Below the pieces are notes generated by a model, which was not told the origin of the DNA, ran no database searches, and worked only from the letters and a program-made list of their open reading frames with translations. From JANNSX01 sp046348995 (GTDB lineage Bacteria; Pseudomonadota; Alphaproteobacteria; Rhizobiales; Hyphomicrobiaceae): DNA of 64,000 nt. The first letter of the stretch is position 1. The number at the start of each line of letters is the position of its first letter. A program made the translations under genes and the position numbers. Where the stretch lies: NCBI GenBank assembly GCA_046348995.1, contig JAXMDB010000002.1:62001-126000 (forward strand), written 5' to 3'. Shown here piece after piece: positions 42,380 to 52,182 of this stretch.

Positions 42380-43351
42380 TTACGCGCGCGGATGAGCGGC
42401 GTCGTAGACCTCGAGCAGCCGGTCGCGGTCGACCTCGGTATAGGCTTGCGTCGTCGAGAGCGAGGCGTGCCCGAGCAGCTCCTGGATCTGCCTCAGATCC
42501 GCACCGGCGCTGAGCAGATGCGTCGCAAACGAGTGCCGCAACGCATGCGGCGTCGCCGTGTCGGGTAGTGCGAGGTCGGTGCGAAGCCGCTCGATGAGCA
42601 GCTGGATGATGCGCGGGCTGAGCGGGCCGCCCTTGGCACCGACGAACAGTGGCCCGTCGGGGGTGAGCTCGTAAGGGCAGAGCGTCAGATAGCTGCGCAC
42701 GGCTTCGGCGGTTGCTGCAATCACCGGCACCATGCGCTCGCGACCGCCTTTGCCACGGATGACAAGGACATCGCGGCCATCGCCGGGCTCATCGCGTCTG
42801 AGCAAACCGAGGGCTTCGGAAATTCGCAAGCCCGAGCCGTACAGCAACATCATCACGGCTGCGTCGCGCGCCCGGATCCAGGGCTCCTCCGTCTCCGGAT
42901 CGCCGCCGACGACGGCGAGGGCCTTCTCGATCGTCAGGGGCTTTGGAATAGAGTGCGGCACGCGCGGCATCTCGACAGCCATGACGGCACGGCTCGCCGC
43001 GAGCTCGTTGGCGTCGAGGTAGCGGAAGAACATGCGGATCGCCGACATCTGCCGCGACAGCGACCGCGCGGAGGTGCCGAGCCGCCGCCGGCTCGACATG
43101 AATGTGCGGAAGATGCGCGGCTCGAGCGTCGCCATGTCGGCGAGACACGGAGGATGCCCGAGCTGGCCTTCGAGGCTCGCCAGGAATTGGCGGACGTCTC
43201 GGGCATAGGCTTCGAGCGTCTTCTCGGCCAAGCCCCGCTCGCCCGACATGTGCTTGAGCCAGGCGCGGACGGCGTCATCGAGATCGCCACCGAGCGGCAA
43301 CTCGTCCGAGCCTGAGGCATAGTACGTCTGTTGCAGCGCCTGTGCGGTCAT
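42380..43351 (-). CDS. xerC: Tyrosine recombinase XerC
   Basis: This encodes 323 residues. ATG 43351 is chosen because GGGGAGG lies seven bases upstream of it; alternatives at 43375 and 43384 lack a site. The N-terminal SAM-like core-binding domain (about 25-110) is followed by the catalytic domain with Arg in GSGLRISEAL, Lys in VIRGKGGRERMVP, the HALRHSFATHLL box, the GHASLSTTQAYT box and the nucleophile Tyr in the last of these. XerC with XerD resolves chromosome dimers at dif. No phage or integron context is present, so a housekeeping role is likely. Confidence 0.93.
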   Translation of the reverse strand: MTAQALQQTYYASGSDELPLGGDLDDAVRAWLKHMSGERGLAEKTLEAYARDVRQFLASLEGQLGHPPCLADMATLEPRIFRTFMSSRRRLGTSARSLSRQMSAIRMFFRYLDANELAASRAVMAVEMPRVPHSIPKPLTIEKALAVVGGDPETEEPWIRARDAAVMMLLYGSGLRISEALGLLRRDEPGDGRDVLVIRGKGGRERMVPVIAATAEAVRSYLTLCPYELTPDGPLFVGAKGGPLSPRIIQLLIERLRTDLALPDTATPHALRHSFATHLLSAGADLRQIQELLGHASLSTTQAYTEVDRDRLLEVYDAAHPRA

Positions 43352-43451
43352 CGCCGGCCTCCCCGCCGACAGCATGTTCGTCATATGTTCGTTTCGGGGA
43401 GTGTCGGCGGGGAAGGTTAACGAAGCGTAAACGCCTGTCCACAGGTGGACG

Positions 43452-43476
43452 GACCGGCCCACTTCTGGGCCGGGTC
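43452..43476 (-). terminator. Hairpin after the giant surface-protein gene
   Basis: GACCGGCCCA (43452-43461) pairs with TGGGCCGGGTC (43466-43476), with one bulge and a four-base loop. It begins 12 bases past the stop of the 8.7-kb gene on the minus strand. No T-run follows, so it may protect the mRNA 3' end rather than terminate by itself. Confidence 0.5.
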
Positions 43477-43488
43477 TCGGATGCCTCG

Positions 43489-46400
43489 CTATGCCCGGCG
43501 TTTCTCGAGGAAGGCGGTGCCGAGAGCGGCGACGTCGTCGCCGGAGGGGGTGAGCAGAGTGGCGAACTGCTGGCCGAAGGTCGGCACGGCGCCGGTCTTG
43601 TGCAGGCGGCTCAACAGACCGACCTCGCCCGATCGGGTCTCGATGCGGACGTCGTAGCTCTCGAAGCTGCCGTCGGCGAAGACGACCGTCACACGCAGCG
43701 TCAGCTGTTCGAGATCGGTCGGCGGGCGGCCGATCAGGACGCCGTCGCCGATCCGGTCGAGCCAAGCCGGCAATGGCGCGCCGTCGGCGAGCGTGAAGCG
43801 GATATCCGCGACCGCCAGCTTCGAGGCGTCCGTGCCGACGCGCAGCACCAGGGTCTCCTCGCGCACCAGCGACTCGATGACGACCGTGCCGCCGCTCGAC
43901 CCGTCGGCGCCGACATCGAACCTGAGCGAGAAGCCGGTCAGGCCTTCGACATCCCAGGTGTCGGGCCCGCGGTGGCCGCTCTCGGCATAAGCCGCCGACA
44001 GCAACCTGACGGTCTGGTGCACTGACAGGGGGTGTGTCGCGCCGTCGGCCAGGATGTAGTCGGCAGCGGCCATGCCGTTGAGTCGGCCAACGCTGTTGAC
44101 GGCCGAGACGATGATCCCGTTGAGCTCGAAGGCCGAGGCCATGCCGCCCAGACTCTGAGCGCCATCGACGGCATCGATGAGGATCGGCCGGCCGGGCGCG
44201 TGGACGATCTCGAGCGAAGGCCGGTCGACCTTGGCCGGCGCCTCGGGCGCGATCGGAATGATCGGCTCGGCAACGACCTCGACCGTGACGGTGGCGGTGT
44301 CGAAGCCGCCGTGACCGTCGGAGATCTTGTAGGTGATCGTCGCCGTGCCGTCGAAGCCGGGCTTGGGTTGGTAGGTGATCGTGCCGTCCCTGTTGATGCG
44401 CACATGGCCATCGGCGCTCGAGGCCACGACGACCTTGAGGGGGTCGCCGTCGATGTCGCGATCGTTGCCGAGCACGTCGATCGTGACGGGGCGATCCTGG
44501 ATGGTCGACGTCCGGTCGCTCGTCGCCACCGGCCTGTCGTTGACGGGCGTGACCTTGAGGGTCAGCGTGCCCGTGTCGATGCCGCCCTGGCCGTCGGAGA
44601 CGGTGTAGGTGATGGCGGGCACCGGGCCGTTGTAGTCGTGCGCCGGGGTGAAGACGTAGGAGCCGTCGGCGTCGACGCGGATGAGGCCGACGCCAGGTAT
44701 GCTCGCCGTCTGACCGGCGCCGAAGGCGACGGGCAGTCCCGCGATCTCGAAGGAGACGACGGTGAGCGTATCGCCGTCGGGATCCGTATCGCCGATGAGC
44801 AAGCCTTGGCTCGCTGGCACGCGCAGCACGCCATCCTCGGCAACCGTGCCGGTCTCGTCATCGGCGACGGGCGCGTCCTCGATCGGCGCCACCGGTCCGA
44901 GCTGAAGGACGGCTGTCGCCGTGCCGCCATGGGGGTCTTCGATCGTATAGGTCACCGGCGGCACGGCGCCCGTGTAGTCGTGCGCCGGCGTGAAGGTGAA
45001 GGTGCCGTTCGGGCGGAGGACGAGATCGCCCTCCGGCAAGCTCACCGTCGTGCCGGCCGGATACGTCGTGCCGTTGACCGTGAAGCTCGTGACGGCGAGC
45101 GGATCTCCGTCGATGTCGCCGTCGTTGTCGAGCACGGTGCCGGAGACGGGCGTGTCCTCGGTGACGGGGATGGTATCGTCGGCGGCCACCGGCGCGTCGT
45201 TGACGCCGGTGACGGTGATGGAGACGGTGGCGGTGTCGGTGCCGCCTTCGCCGTCGGAGATGGTGTAGGTGACGGCGGTGGTGCGGCTCTCGCCGACGGC
45301 GAGGTCGTCGAAGGCGGTGCCGGGGTCGAAGCTGTAAGAACCCGTGCTCTGGATGGTGAAGGTGCCGCCGTTCGAACCCGACACGCCGGCGCCGACGTTG
45401 GTGCCGACGCCGTTGACGGCGGTGACGGTCAGCGCGTCGCCATCGGGATCCGAATCCTGACCCACCGTTCCGGGCGTCACGTCGCCGTTGAGGATCGTGT
45501 TCTCGCCGGTGGTGCCGCTGTCGTTCACGGCGGTGGGGGCCGGGTTGTCGATGGTCCAGGTGAACGTCTGCTGCGTCGTCGCGCCATGATCGTCGGTGGC
45601 GGTGACGGTGACCGTGTAGGGTCCGGCCACAGATGCGCTGTGATCGACGGTGCCGGTGACGACGCCGGCCGCCGAGATCGACAGGCCCGGCGGCAGGCCG
45701 GTGGCCGAGAACGTCAGCGTATCCGTTGTATCCGGATCGGAGAAGCTGCCTGAGACGTCGAGCGACACCACATCGGCATCGTCGTTGACGAGGTTGGTGA
45801 GCGCCGTCGAGGTGGGCGCATCGTTGACCGGATCGACATTGAGCGTGATGGTATTGGGCGACTGGTCCGTGTCCTCGCCGGAGCCGGTCTTGACGAGCGA
45901 GATGTTGTCCCAGTTGCAGGCCGCGGCTGCGCCATAGCTTATTTTCTGGACGACCAGATCGATGGCCCCGCTGGCGGGTGCCGTGAACGTGTATGACACT
46001 TGCCGCCAGTGGGGGCTCGCACCATCGTTGAATCCACTCAGACCGCCAGAAGCCAGCGGCGAGGGCTGCGCCAGATCGTAGTTGACCGTGCCGTCGAAGT
46101 CGCCGTCGTCATAGACGCTGAGCCCGAAATACGTATCGTAGCTGAGGCTGGGAGTGGAAATCTGATCCGGATACAAATTGACGATTGCCCAGCCGCTGAC
46201 CGTATAGGTCGCCCCCGGCTCGAGCCCCGTGACCGTCTGATAGACGTGGGCTCGGTAGCCGAACTGGTCGCCGAACGGCGTGTCCGCCGTCGCCGGATTG
46301 GCGTCCTGCTCGAGGCTGGTGCCCGTCAGCTCGTACTGCTGGTCCGTGCCATCGAAGTAGGTGGTGACGACGCGCGTCCAGCCCTCGAGACCCGCCGGAT

Positions 46401-49400
46401 TGAGATCGGCGGCCGCCGGCGGCGTGGTGCTCGCATACTCCGGAATGACCGTCGAGGGCGCGCCGAACGGCGTGTTCTCGAGGCTGCCGTTGACGAGCAG
46501 ATTGCCCGTGTCCTTGCCGCCGTCGTCGACGACCTGGAAGGTGAAGGACGTGAGCGGCGCGCCGTTGCTGTCGGCATCTGGCTTGAACTCGAGCTGGCCG
46601 AGATCGGCCGCCGCGATGACCTGGCCCGCCGTGACCGCCGAGCCCGCGAATTTCAGCGTGCCGGTGCCCGGAAGCGTGGTGATGATCAGCGACTGGAAGT
46701 TGTGCGATGGTGTGTCGTTGGGATCGGAGAAACCGAAGTCGGCGGCCGAGAACGTGTAGCTCGTGTCCTCATCGAGCGAGATGGTCTTGTCGGTGCCGGC
46801 CGGGGCGTCGTTGACCGGGCGCACTGTCACATCGACCAGCATCTCCTGCGAGGTCGTGCCGTCGGTGACGGTGTAGGAGAAGCTGTCTGCGCCGGAATAT
46901 CCGGCAGCCGGCGTGTAGGTGAAGGTGCCGTCGGGATTGATCGTCACCGAGCCGTGCTGGGCCGTGGTCGCGCCCTGTGCATAGGTCAGCGTGTCGCCGT
47001 CGGGATCGAACGCATAGAGCTGCTCGACCGATGTCGGCGTGTCCTCCAGCGTCGTGACGAGCAACGACGACGTCACCGGCACGTCGTCGACCGGCGTCAC
47101 GGTGATGTCGAGTGTCGCCGTGGTCGTGCCACCGTTGCCGTCATCGATGGTGTAGGTGATGGCCGGGACGGCTCCGGTGAAATTTTCTACCGGAGAAAAT
47201 TCGAAGCGGCCGTCGGAGAACACGGCCAAGTCGCCGAAACCGGGAATGTTGTACGTATATTCGGCAAGATACGTCGTCCCATTGATGACGACTTGCGTGA
47301 CCGTCAGGGTGTCGCCGTCCGGATCGATGTCGCTGCCCGCGCCCGTATCGTCGGCAATCATATCTCCGGAGAGGAAGCCTTCCTCCGCGACCGTGTAGGT
47401 GTTGTTGGTGGCGACCGGCGGATCCTGAACCGGCGTGATGTTGAACGTCAGCGTGTTGGGGGTTGCGTCGAGATCGACGCCGTTACCCGCCGTGCCGCCA
47501 TTATCTCGCACCTGGAACGTGAAGCTCGCGGCCGCGCTGCCGGAGAGATTGGCATTCGGCGTGAACGTCAGCTTGCTCGCAAGACTGGCCGAGATCGGGA
47601 TTTCTTGACCCGCGACAACCGGCGTGCCGTTGAATTTCAGAGTGCCACCCGCCGGAAGCGTATCGACGATAACGCTCTTGAACGCGTTAGTGGGCGTGTC
47701 GTTTGGATCGGTGAACCCGAAGTCAGCGGCACTGATACCGTAAGTCGTGTCCTCATTGATGGTGATGGTCTTGTCCGTCCCTGCCGGCGCATCGTTGGTC
47801 GGAAGGTACCGGATGTTGTAGGCATTGCGTGTCGGATCGGTATCTCCGCCGCCATTCGCGGTGCCGCCGTCATCGACGACCTTAAAGTATATTGTTGGTG
47901 TGAAGCCGAGGCGGTTCTGTGCCGGCGTGAACAAGAGGCCAGGAATATCGGCGACGAGAATCTCCTGGCCGGGCGTCACGGGCGCGCCGTTGAGCGTCAG
48001 GGTGCCGTGCGCCGGCAATGGCAAATCGGTAACGATGATGCTTTTGAAATTGTCAGATGTGCCAAGCTCGGATGGGTCCGTGAAGCCGAAGTCAGCCGCC
48101 ACGAATGCATGGGTCGAGTCCTCGAACTGATCGAAGGTGTTGTCCGTGCCCGATGGAGGGAAGTTCACCCGTCCGACGTCGATCGTGATGGTGTTCGGCG
48201 TCTGATCGGCATCGATGCCACCGTTGGCAGTGCCGCCGTCGTCCTTGACCTGGAAGGTGAAGCTGTCGAGTGCTGATCCGTAGCCACCCGTTGGCGGCGT
48301 ATACGTGAGGGACGTAATGGTGTTCAGGGCGATTTCTTGGCCTGACACAACCGGGGTGCCATTCAAATCCAGAACGCCTTGTGCGGGCAGGCTGGTAATG
48401 ATCACGCTGGTGAATGCATTGGCCGGATTGTCGTTGGGATCCGTGAAGCCGAAATCCGCTGCGCTGAAGTTGCAGCTTATGTCCTGCAGCGTTGAGACGG
48501 TCGTGTCCGTCCCGGCCGGCTCGTCGTTGACGTCGCGATAGTTGAGGTCAAGTGTCAGTGGAACGGCGTTAGAGCTGGTCGCGTTGAGGCGAGGATCGCC
48601 GGCGAGACTCGTCAGCGTTGGTGTGACGCCGTCATTGACGACATAGCCGTCATTCGTCGAGCCGTGCTCGAAGATGTCGACAAGTCCATCGTTGTCCGTG
48701 TCGGTCGTCGAGGTGACTGACGTCGGCTGACCGTCGCCGCGCTCGGCCACGTCGAGCGTGCCGTCGTTGTCCGAGTCGGTGTCGAGGTAGTCGATGAGAT
48801 CGGCACCGTCCGTGTTCACGGGGGTTAGGCCGAGCGAACCGGCGGCGCCGGTCGTCAGGGTGGCGTCGAAGGCGTTGTCGAGACCATCACCGTCCGTGTC
48901 GACACCCGAAGGCGCGATGTAACCTGCCGTCGTCTGCGCCTCGACGTTGTCGGTGATGCCGTCGTTGTCCGAGTCGAGGTCGAGCCGGTTGCTTATCCCA
49001 TCGCCGTCCGCATCAGCCTCGGCGGTCGTGCCGTTTGTGTTGTAGACTTGGCCGGACAGGCCGTCGAAGCGGACCTTCTGAAGGTTGGTAAACGTTCCCG
49101 TCGCGGCAGATACTCCGAAGTAGACCTTGCTTGCTCCTGCAAATCGCGTGTTGACGAGATCCTGAGCGATGGTCTGGACGACGACGCCGTCAAGCGTCAC
49201 CTGCAGTGTCTTTGTCGTCGCATTCCACGACGCGACGACTTGGTGCCAAGCGCCGTCTTCGACATTCGCGACGGCGGTCGGGGTGGCGAGATTGGTCCAG
49301 GTTGCGGCATCGGTATCGAATACCGCGACATGATCGGCGCCGCTGCTGGGGTCGCCATACCCGCTTGTATTGTAATAAGTGTCGACCTCGATCGCGAGGC

Positions 49401-52182
49401 CGTTGCGGATGCCTTGGACACCGAAGCCACCGCCCGGAGAGCCGACAGCCGCAGTGCCGAGCGGGTCATTGTGGAAGAACAGGGCAATGCCGTCGGCACC
49501 GCCAGCATCGCTGGTGCCGAGATACTCCGACGCTTCGAACGTGAAGTCACTATTGAAGTCCAGCAGCAGGTTCGAATTGATCATGCCGCGCTGATAGAGC
49601 GGCGAGGCGGTCGTGAGTTGGAATTCGTTGGCGGCTAGCGTCGAGACCGTCGCAGACGACTGCGCGTTGCCCGTCAGCGTGAAATTGCTTGCCGTAAAGA
49701 CATAAGTGCCCTCGTTCACATCGAGAATGCCGTCGTTGTCGTCGTCGATATCGTTGGCGTTGGCGAGGCCGTCGCCGTCGGTGTCGCGGCTGAGCGTGAC
49801 CGTTGCCGTCGCCGTGCCGCCATTGCCGTCGGAGACGGTGTAAGTGAACGTCTCGGCATCGGAGCTGCCGGCCGCCATGACGGCCGAGAGCGTTCCGTCC
49901 ACGTTGCGCGTCACCGTGGTCCCGGTCGAGAGCGTCGCCGTGCCGCCGATGGCGATGTTGGTGCCGTTGATCTGCGAGACGAACAGCGCGCCGCCATCGA
50001 CATCGGTATCGTTGGCGAGGACTGCGATGTTCTTCACTACGCTGGGCACCGCGACGACCGTGTCGTTGGCGCCGGCCGGCGGATCGTTCACCGGCACCAC
50101 GTGGATCGTCGAGACGGCGGTGTTGCTCGTGACGGTGCCGTTGGAGAAGGCCACGGTGATCTGGCGGTCGGTCGCGTCCGGCGTATCCGATCCGTTGGTG
50201 AATGTGATCTGCTTCAGCGCTGTTTCATAAACCGTAGGATCGGCGGTGGTGCCCGTAAGCTGAACCGTGATGGTGCCACCGGAGCTGACGATCGTGTAGG
50301 TGAGGCCGTTGACCGTGCCGTCGAGCGAGCTGCCGGCCACCAGCAAGTGATCTCCCGCCTTGGCATTGGTGAGCTGCACGGTCGCGCTGACGACGTTGGT
50401 GTCGAGACCAGAGATATCGACGTCAGTGTCGACCACGGCGACCGCAGAGCCGCTCTCGGTGAACGTCGTCTGGTAGCCGGTTCCGGATGCCGCGCTGTCG
50501 TCGGCGTCGAGATCGAGATTGCGCATCGCAACGGTGTAGGTGTCGACGAAGGTCAGGTCTCCATCGCCGTCGTGATCGAAGAAGCGCTGGCTTTGAGTGG
50601 TGAAGTTGTTGGTGAAGTCGGCGATGCCGTTGAATGTGTAGGGTCCGTCGAGCTGGATATTGCCGGGCGGTGACGCGACGCGATAGGTCGTCTCCCAGGC
50701 GCTCACGTTGTTCCAGTTGAACTTGACGCCGGACACGGAGCCCGCGAACTCGGTCGCGACGAGATTGGTCGCCGTGATCTTGCCGTACGATGAGCTTGCC
50801 GGGTTGGTGACGGTGGCTCCGGTGTCGGGATCGATATTGAGCCCCACCGTCAAATGGGTCGTGGCGAGAGACTCCGTTTGATACGTCGCCAGCTCGTCGA
50901 AATCGGCGCGCACGCTTTCCTGCGGCTTGGCACCGTTCAAGTTCACGTATTGGAGAACGCCGTTGGCATCGTAGAGATTGCCGAAGGCGTCGATGTCCCG
51001 GATGAAGAAGCCGACATCGCCGGATGCCCGGGTGCTGGTCCCGGCGGCGAAAACCTCCCAGCGGATGCGGACTTCGGCGCTCTCGATCCGCACCGAAGGG
51101 TCGTCGCCGTTCGAGATCGCGAAGTTGAGCGAGGGATCGAACGTGAGGCCCGTACCCGAATTGGTATCGGTGACGGAGAGGACGGTGGCGCGCAAATCGA
51201 TCGCGGTTGTGCCGACATAGCCGGCGTTCTGCCACACGGCCGTCGCACCGACCATCTTCGTCGTGTCGGTGATGTGACGGAGGATGCCGCCGGTGTTTAC
51301 GGCGCTTACGATGGTCCCGGTGTTGTCGCGCACGACGGGAGCCGATGTCGCTGAAATCTGCAGAGGGGCCAGAATGTTGTTCCATTCCGGTGCGTCGATG
51401 AGCCGGGAGTCGATCAGGCCGGTTTTGGCTTCGAGCACCCAGTCGCCACCGGCGTCTGCCGTGCCGGTATCGTCGCTCGAAGCCGCAACGTCCGCGCCCG
51501 TGATCTGGGCGAGGCGTGCAACGAAGGCCTGCCCCTCGTCGCCAGCCGCGACATCGCAACCGTAGATCAGGATGTCGGCGTCGGGCGAGAGGGCCGCCTT
51601 GATGACGGCGAGATCGTCGGCGTGTGCGCCGTCCATGGATGAGAGCGTCAGCGTCGTGCTGCCGACGAATAGCGAGCCGGTGTGGCCGTGGGTCAGGATG
51701 TGGATCGAATCGACGTTCGTCCGGCCCGCGAGTGCGGCGGCGATCTGCTCCATGCCGTCCGAGGTGCGATCGAGTAGGACGATTTCGCTATCCGCCGGAA
51801 TAGCGGACAGCAGCGTGCCGAGATCGGGAAGCGACGCGTCGATAAAGGCGATGCTGTGTGTGGTGGATGGTGCGGCGATGTCGGGCGCCGAGGCTAGCGC
51901 CGCTATCACGTCGATGGCTGCCGGGTGGGAGGGGTTGTCCGGCGGTGGGGGGTCGGCCGTTTGGGCATGATCCGAGACGTCGAGATCGGTTGCCGGGGCG
52001 GGGTCTGTTGCGGCCTTTTCCGTGGCGTCGGCGACCGTCGCGGCGGCGGCGCCATCGAACACCATGCGCTGCTCGAGCACGCGATAGGAGCTCGAAATCT
52101 TCAGGCGGCGAACGGATAAGTATTCGTCGATGTCAGGAGCACGCGTTTGGGACAGCATTGGTAGCTTCGATTGCATCGTCAT
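43489..52182 (-). CDS. Giant multidomain surface/secreted protein: DUF4347, lectin-like, Ca-binding and cadherin/Ig-like repeats
   Basis: This encodes 2,897 residues, starting at ATG 52182 (a GAGGG site precedes it). There is no Sec signal peptide; an N-terminal VLEQRMVFDGAA motif near residue 50 is of the LEPR-XLL type seen in exported giants. The order is DUF4347 (about 110-280, with H165 and C209), an extended beta region (285-790), an L-type-lectin-like module (about 835-1050) flanked by thrombospondin-3-like DxDxDG repeats, then roughly twelve cadherin/Ig-like repeats (xDEDTxYxFSAADFGFTDPND-like and xPVNDAPxxxD-like) to about 2560, and a distinct C-terminal domain. RTX nonapeptides are not seen. 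The product probably acts as an adhesin or matrix protein exported by the divergent TolC/HlyD/M50 gene set. Confidence 0.9.
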   Translation of the reverse strand: MTMQSKLPMLSQTRAPDIDEYLSVRRLKISSSYRVLEQRMVFDGAAAATVADATEKAATDPAPATDLDVSDHAQTADPPPPDNPSHPAAIDVIAALASAPDIAAPSTTHSIAFIDASLPDLGTLLSAIPADSEIVLLDRTSDGMEQIAAALAGRTNVDSIHILTHGHTGSLFVGSTTLTLSSMDGAHADDLAVIKAALSPDADILIYGCDVAAGDEGQAFVARLAQITGADVAASSDDTGTADAGGDWVLEAKTGLIDSRLIDAPEWNNILAPLQISATSAPVVRDNTGTIVSAVNTGGILRHITDTTKMVGATAVWQNAGYVGTTAIDLRATVLSVTDTNSGTGLTFDPSLNFAISNGDDPSVRIESAEVRIRWEVFAAGTSTRASGDVGFFIRDIDAFGNLYDANGVLQYVNLNGAKPQESVRADFDELATYQTESLATTHLTVGLNIDPDTGATVTNPASSSYGKITATNLVATEFAGSVSGVKFNWNNVSAWETTYRVASPPGNIQLDGPYTFNGIADFTNNFTTQSQRFFDHDGDGDLTFVDTYTVAMRNLDLDADDSAASGTGYQTTFTESGSAVAVVDTDVDISGLDTNVVSATVQLTNAKAGDHLLVAGSSLDGTVNGLTYTIVSSGGTITVQLTGTTADPTVYETALKQITFTNGSDTPDATDRQITVAFSNGTVTSNTAVSTIHVVPVNDPPAGANDTVVAVPSVVKNIAVLANDTDVDGGALFVSQINGTNIAIGGTATLSTGTTVTRNVDGTLSAVMAAGSSDAETFTYTVSDGNGGTATATVTLSRDTDGDGLANANDIDDDNDGILDVNEGTYVFTASNFTLTGNAQSSATVSTLAANEFQLTTASPLYQRGMINSNLLLDFNSDFTFEASEYLGTSDAGGADGIALFFHNDPLGTAAVGSPGGGFGVQGIRNGLAIEVDTYYNTSGYGDPSSGADHVAVFDTDAATWTNLATPTAVANVEDGAWHQVVASWNATTKTLQVTLDGVVVQTIAQDLVNTRFAGASKVYFGVSAATGTFTNLQKVRFDGLSGQVYNTNGTTAEADADGDGISNRLDLDSDNDGITDNVEAQTTAGYIAPSGVDTDGDGLDNAFDATLTTGAAGSLGLTPVNTDGADLIDYLDTDSDNDGTLDVAERGDGQPTSVTSTTDTDNDGLVDIFEHGSTNDGYVVNDGVTPTLTSLAGDPRLNATSSNAVPLTLDLNYRDVNDEPAGTDTTVSTLQDISCNFSAADFGFTDPNDNPANAFTSVIITSLPAQGVLDLNGTPVVSGQEIALNTITSLTYTPPTGGYGSALDSFTFQVKDDGGTANGGIDADQTPNTITIDVGRVNFPPSGTDNTFDQFEDSTHAFVAADFGFTDPSELGTSDNFKSIIVTDLPLPAHGTLTLNGAPVTPGQEILVADIPGLLFTPAQNRLGFTPTIYFKVVDDGGTANGGGDTDPTRNAYNIRYLPTNDAPAGTDKTITINEDTTYGISAADFGFTDPNDTPTNAFKSVIVDTLPAGGTLKFNGTPVVAGQEIPISASLASKLTFTPNANLSGSAAASFTFQVRDNGGTAGNGVDLDATPNTLTFNITPVQDPPVATNNTYTVAEEGFLSGDMIADDTGAGSDIDPDGDTLTVTQVVINGTTYLAEYTYNIPGFGDLAVFSDGRFEFSPVENFTGAVPAITYTIDDGNGGTTTATLDITVTPVDDVPVTSSLLVTTLEDTPTSVEQLYAFDPDGDTLTYAQGATTAQHGSVTINPDGTFTYTPAAGYSGADSFSYTVTDGTTSQEMLVDVTVRPVNDAPAGTDKTISLDEDTSYTFSAADFGFSDPNDTPSHNFQSLIITTLPGTGTLKFAGSAVTAGQVIAAADLGQLEFKPDADSNGAPLTSFTFQVVDDGGKDTGNLLVNGSLENTPFGAPSTVIPEYASTTPPAAADLNPAGLEGWTRVVTTYFDGTDQQYELTGTSLEQDANPATADTPFGDQFGYRAHVYQTVTGLEPGATYTVSGWAIVNLYPDQISTPSLSYDTYFGLSVYDDGDFDGTVNYDLAQPSPLASGGLSGFNDGASPHWRQVSYTFTAPASGAIDLVVQKISYGAAAACNWDNISLVKTGSGEDTDQSPNTITLNVDPVNDAPTSTALTNLVNDDADVVSLDVSGSFSDPDTTDTLTFSATGLPPGLSISAAGVVTGTVDHSASVAGPYTVTVTATDDHGATTQQTFTWTIDNPAPTAVNDSGTTGENTILNGDVTPGTVGQDSDPDGDALTVTAVNGVGTNVGAGVSGSNGGTFTIQSTGSYSFDPGTAFDDLAVGESRTTAVTYTISDGEGGTDTATVSITVTGVNDAPVAADDTIPVTEDTPVSGTVLDNDGDIDGDPLAVTSFTVNGTTYPAGTTVSLPEGDLVLRPNGTFTFTPAHDYTGAVPPVTYTIEDPHGGTATAVLQLGPVAPIEDAPVADDETGTVAEDGVLRVPASQGLLIGDTDPDGDTLTVVSFEIAGLPVAFGAGQTASIPGVGLIRVDADGSYVFTPAHDYNGPVPAITYTVSDGQGGIDTGTLTLKVTPVNDRPVATSDRTSTIQDRPVTIDVLGNDRDIDGDPLKVVVASSADGHVRINRDGTITYQPKPGFDGTATITYKISDGHGGFDTATVTVEVVAEPIIPIAPEAPAKVDRPSLEIVHAPGRPILIDAVDGAQSLGGMASAFELNGIIVSAVNSVGRLNGMAAADYILADGATHPLSVHQTVRLLSAAYAESGHRGPDTWDVEGLTGFSLRFDVGADGSSGGTVVIESLVREETLVLRVGTDASKLAVADIRFTLADGAPLPAWLDRIGDGVLIGRPPTDLEQLTLRVTVVFADGSFESYDVRIETRSGEVGLLSRLHKTGAVPTFGQQFATLLTPSGDDVAALGTAFLEKRRA

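Noticed and set aside
42380..43351. Tyrosine recombinase as an integrase of a mobile island carrying the giant gene
   Set aside because: The protein matches housekeeping XerC, there are no att-like direct repeats or other mobility genes, and it is flanked by pncB.
43489..50100. CRISPR-like or tandem DNA repeats inside the giant gene
   Set aside because: The repetition is at protein level (cadherin/Ig-like modules of 90-110 residues) in one continuous open frame; there are no short identical direct repeats with unique spacers.
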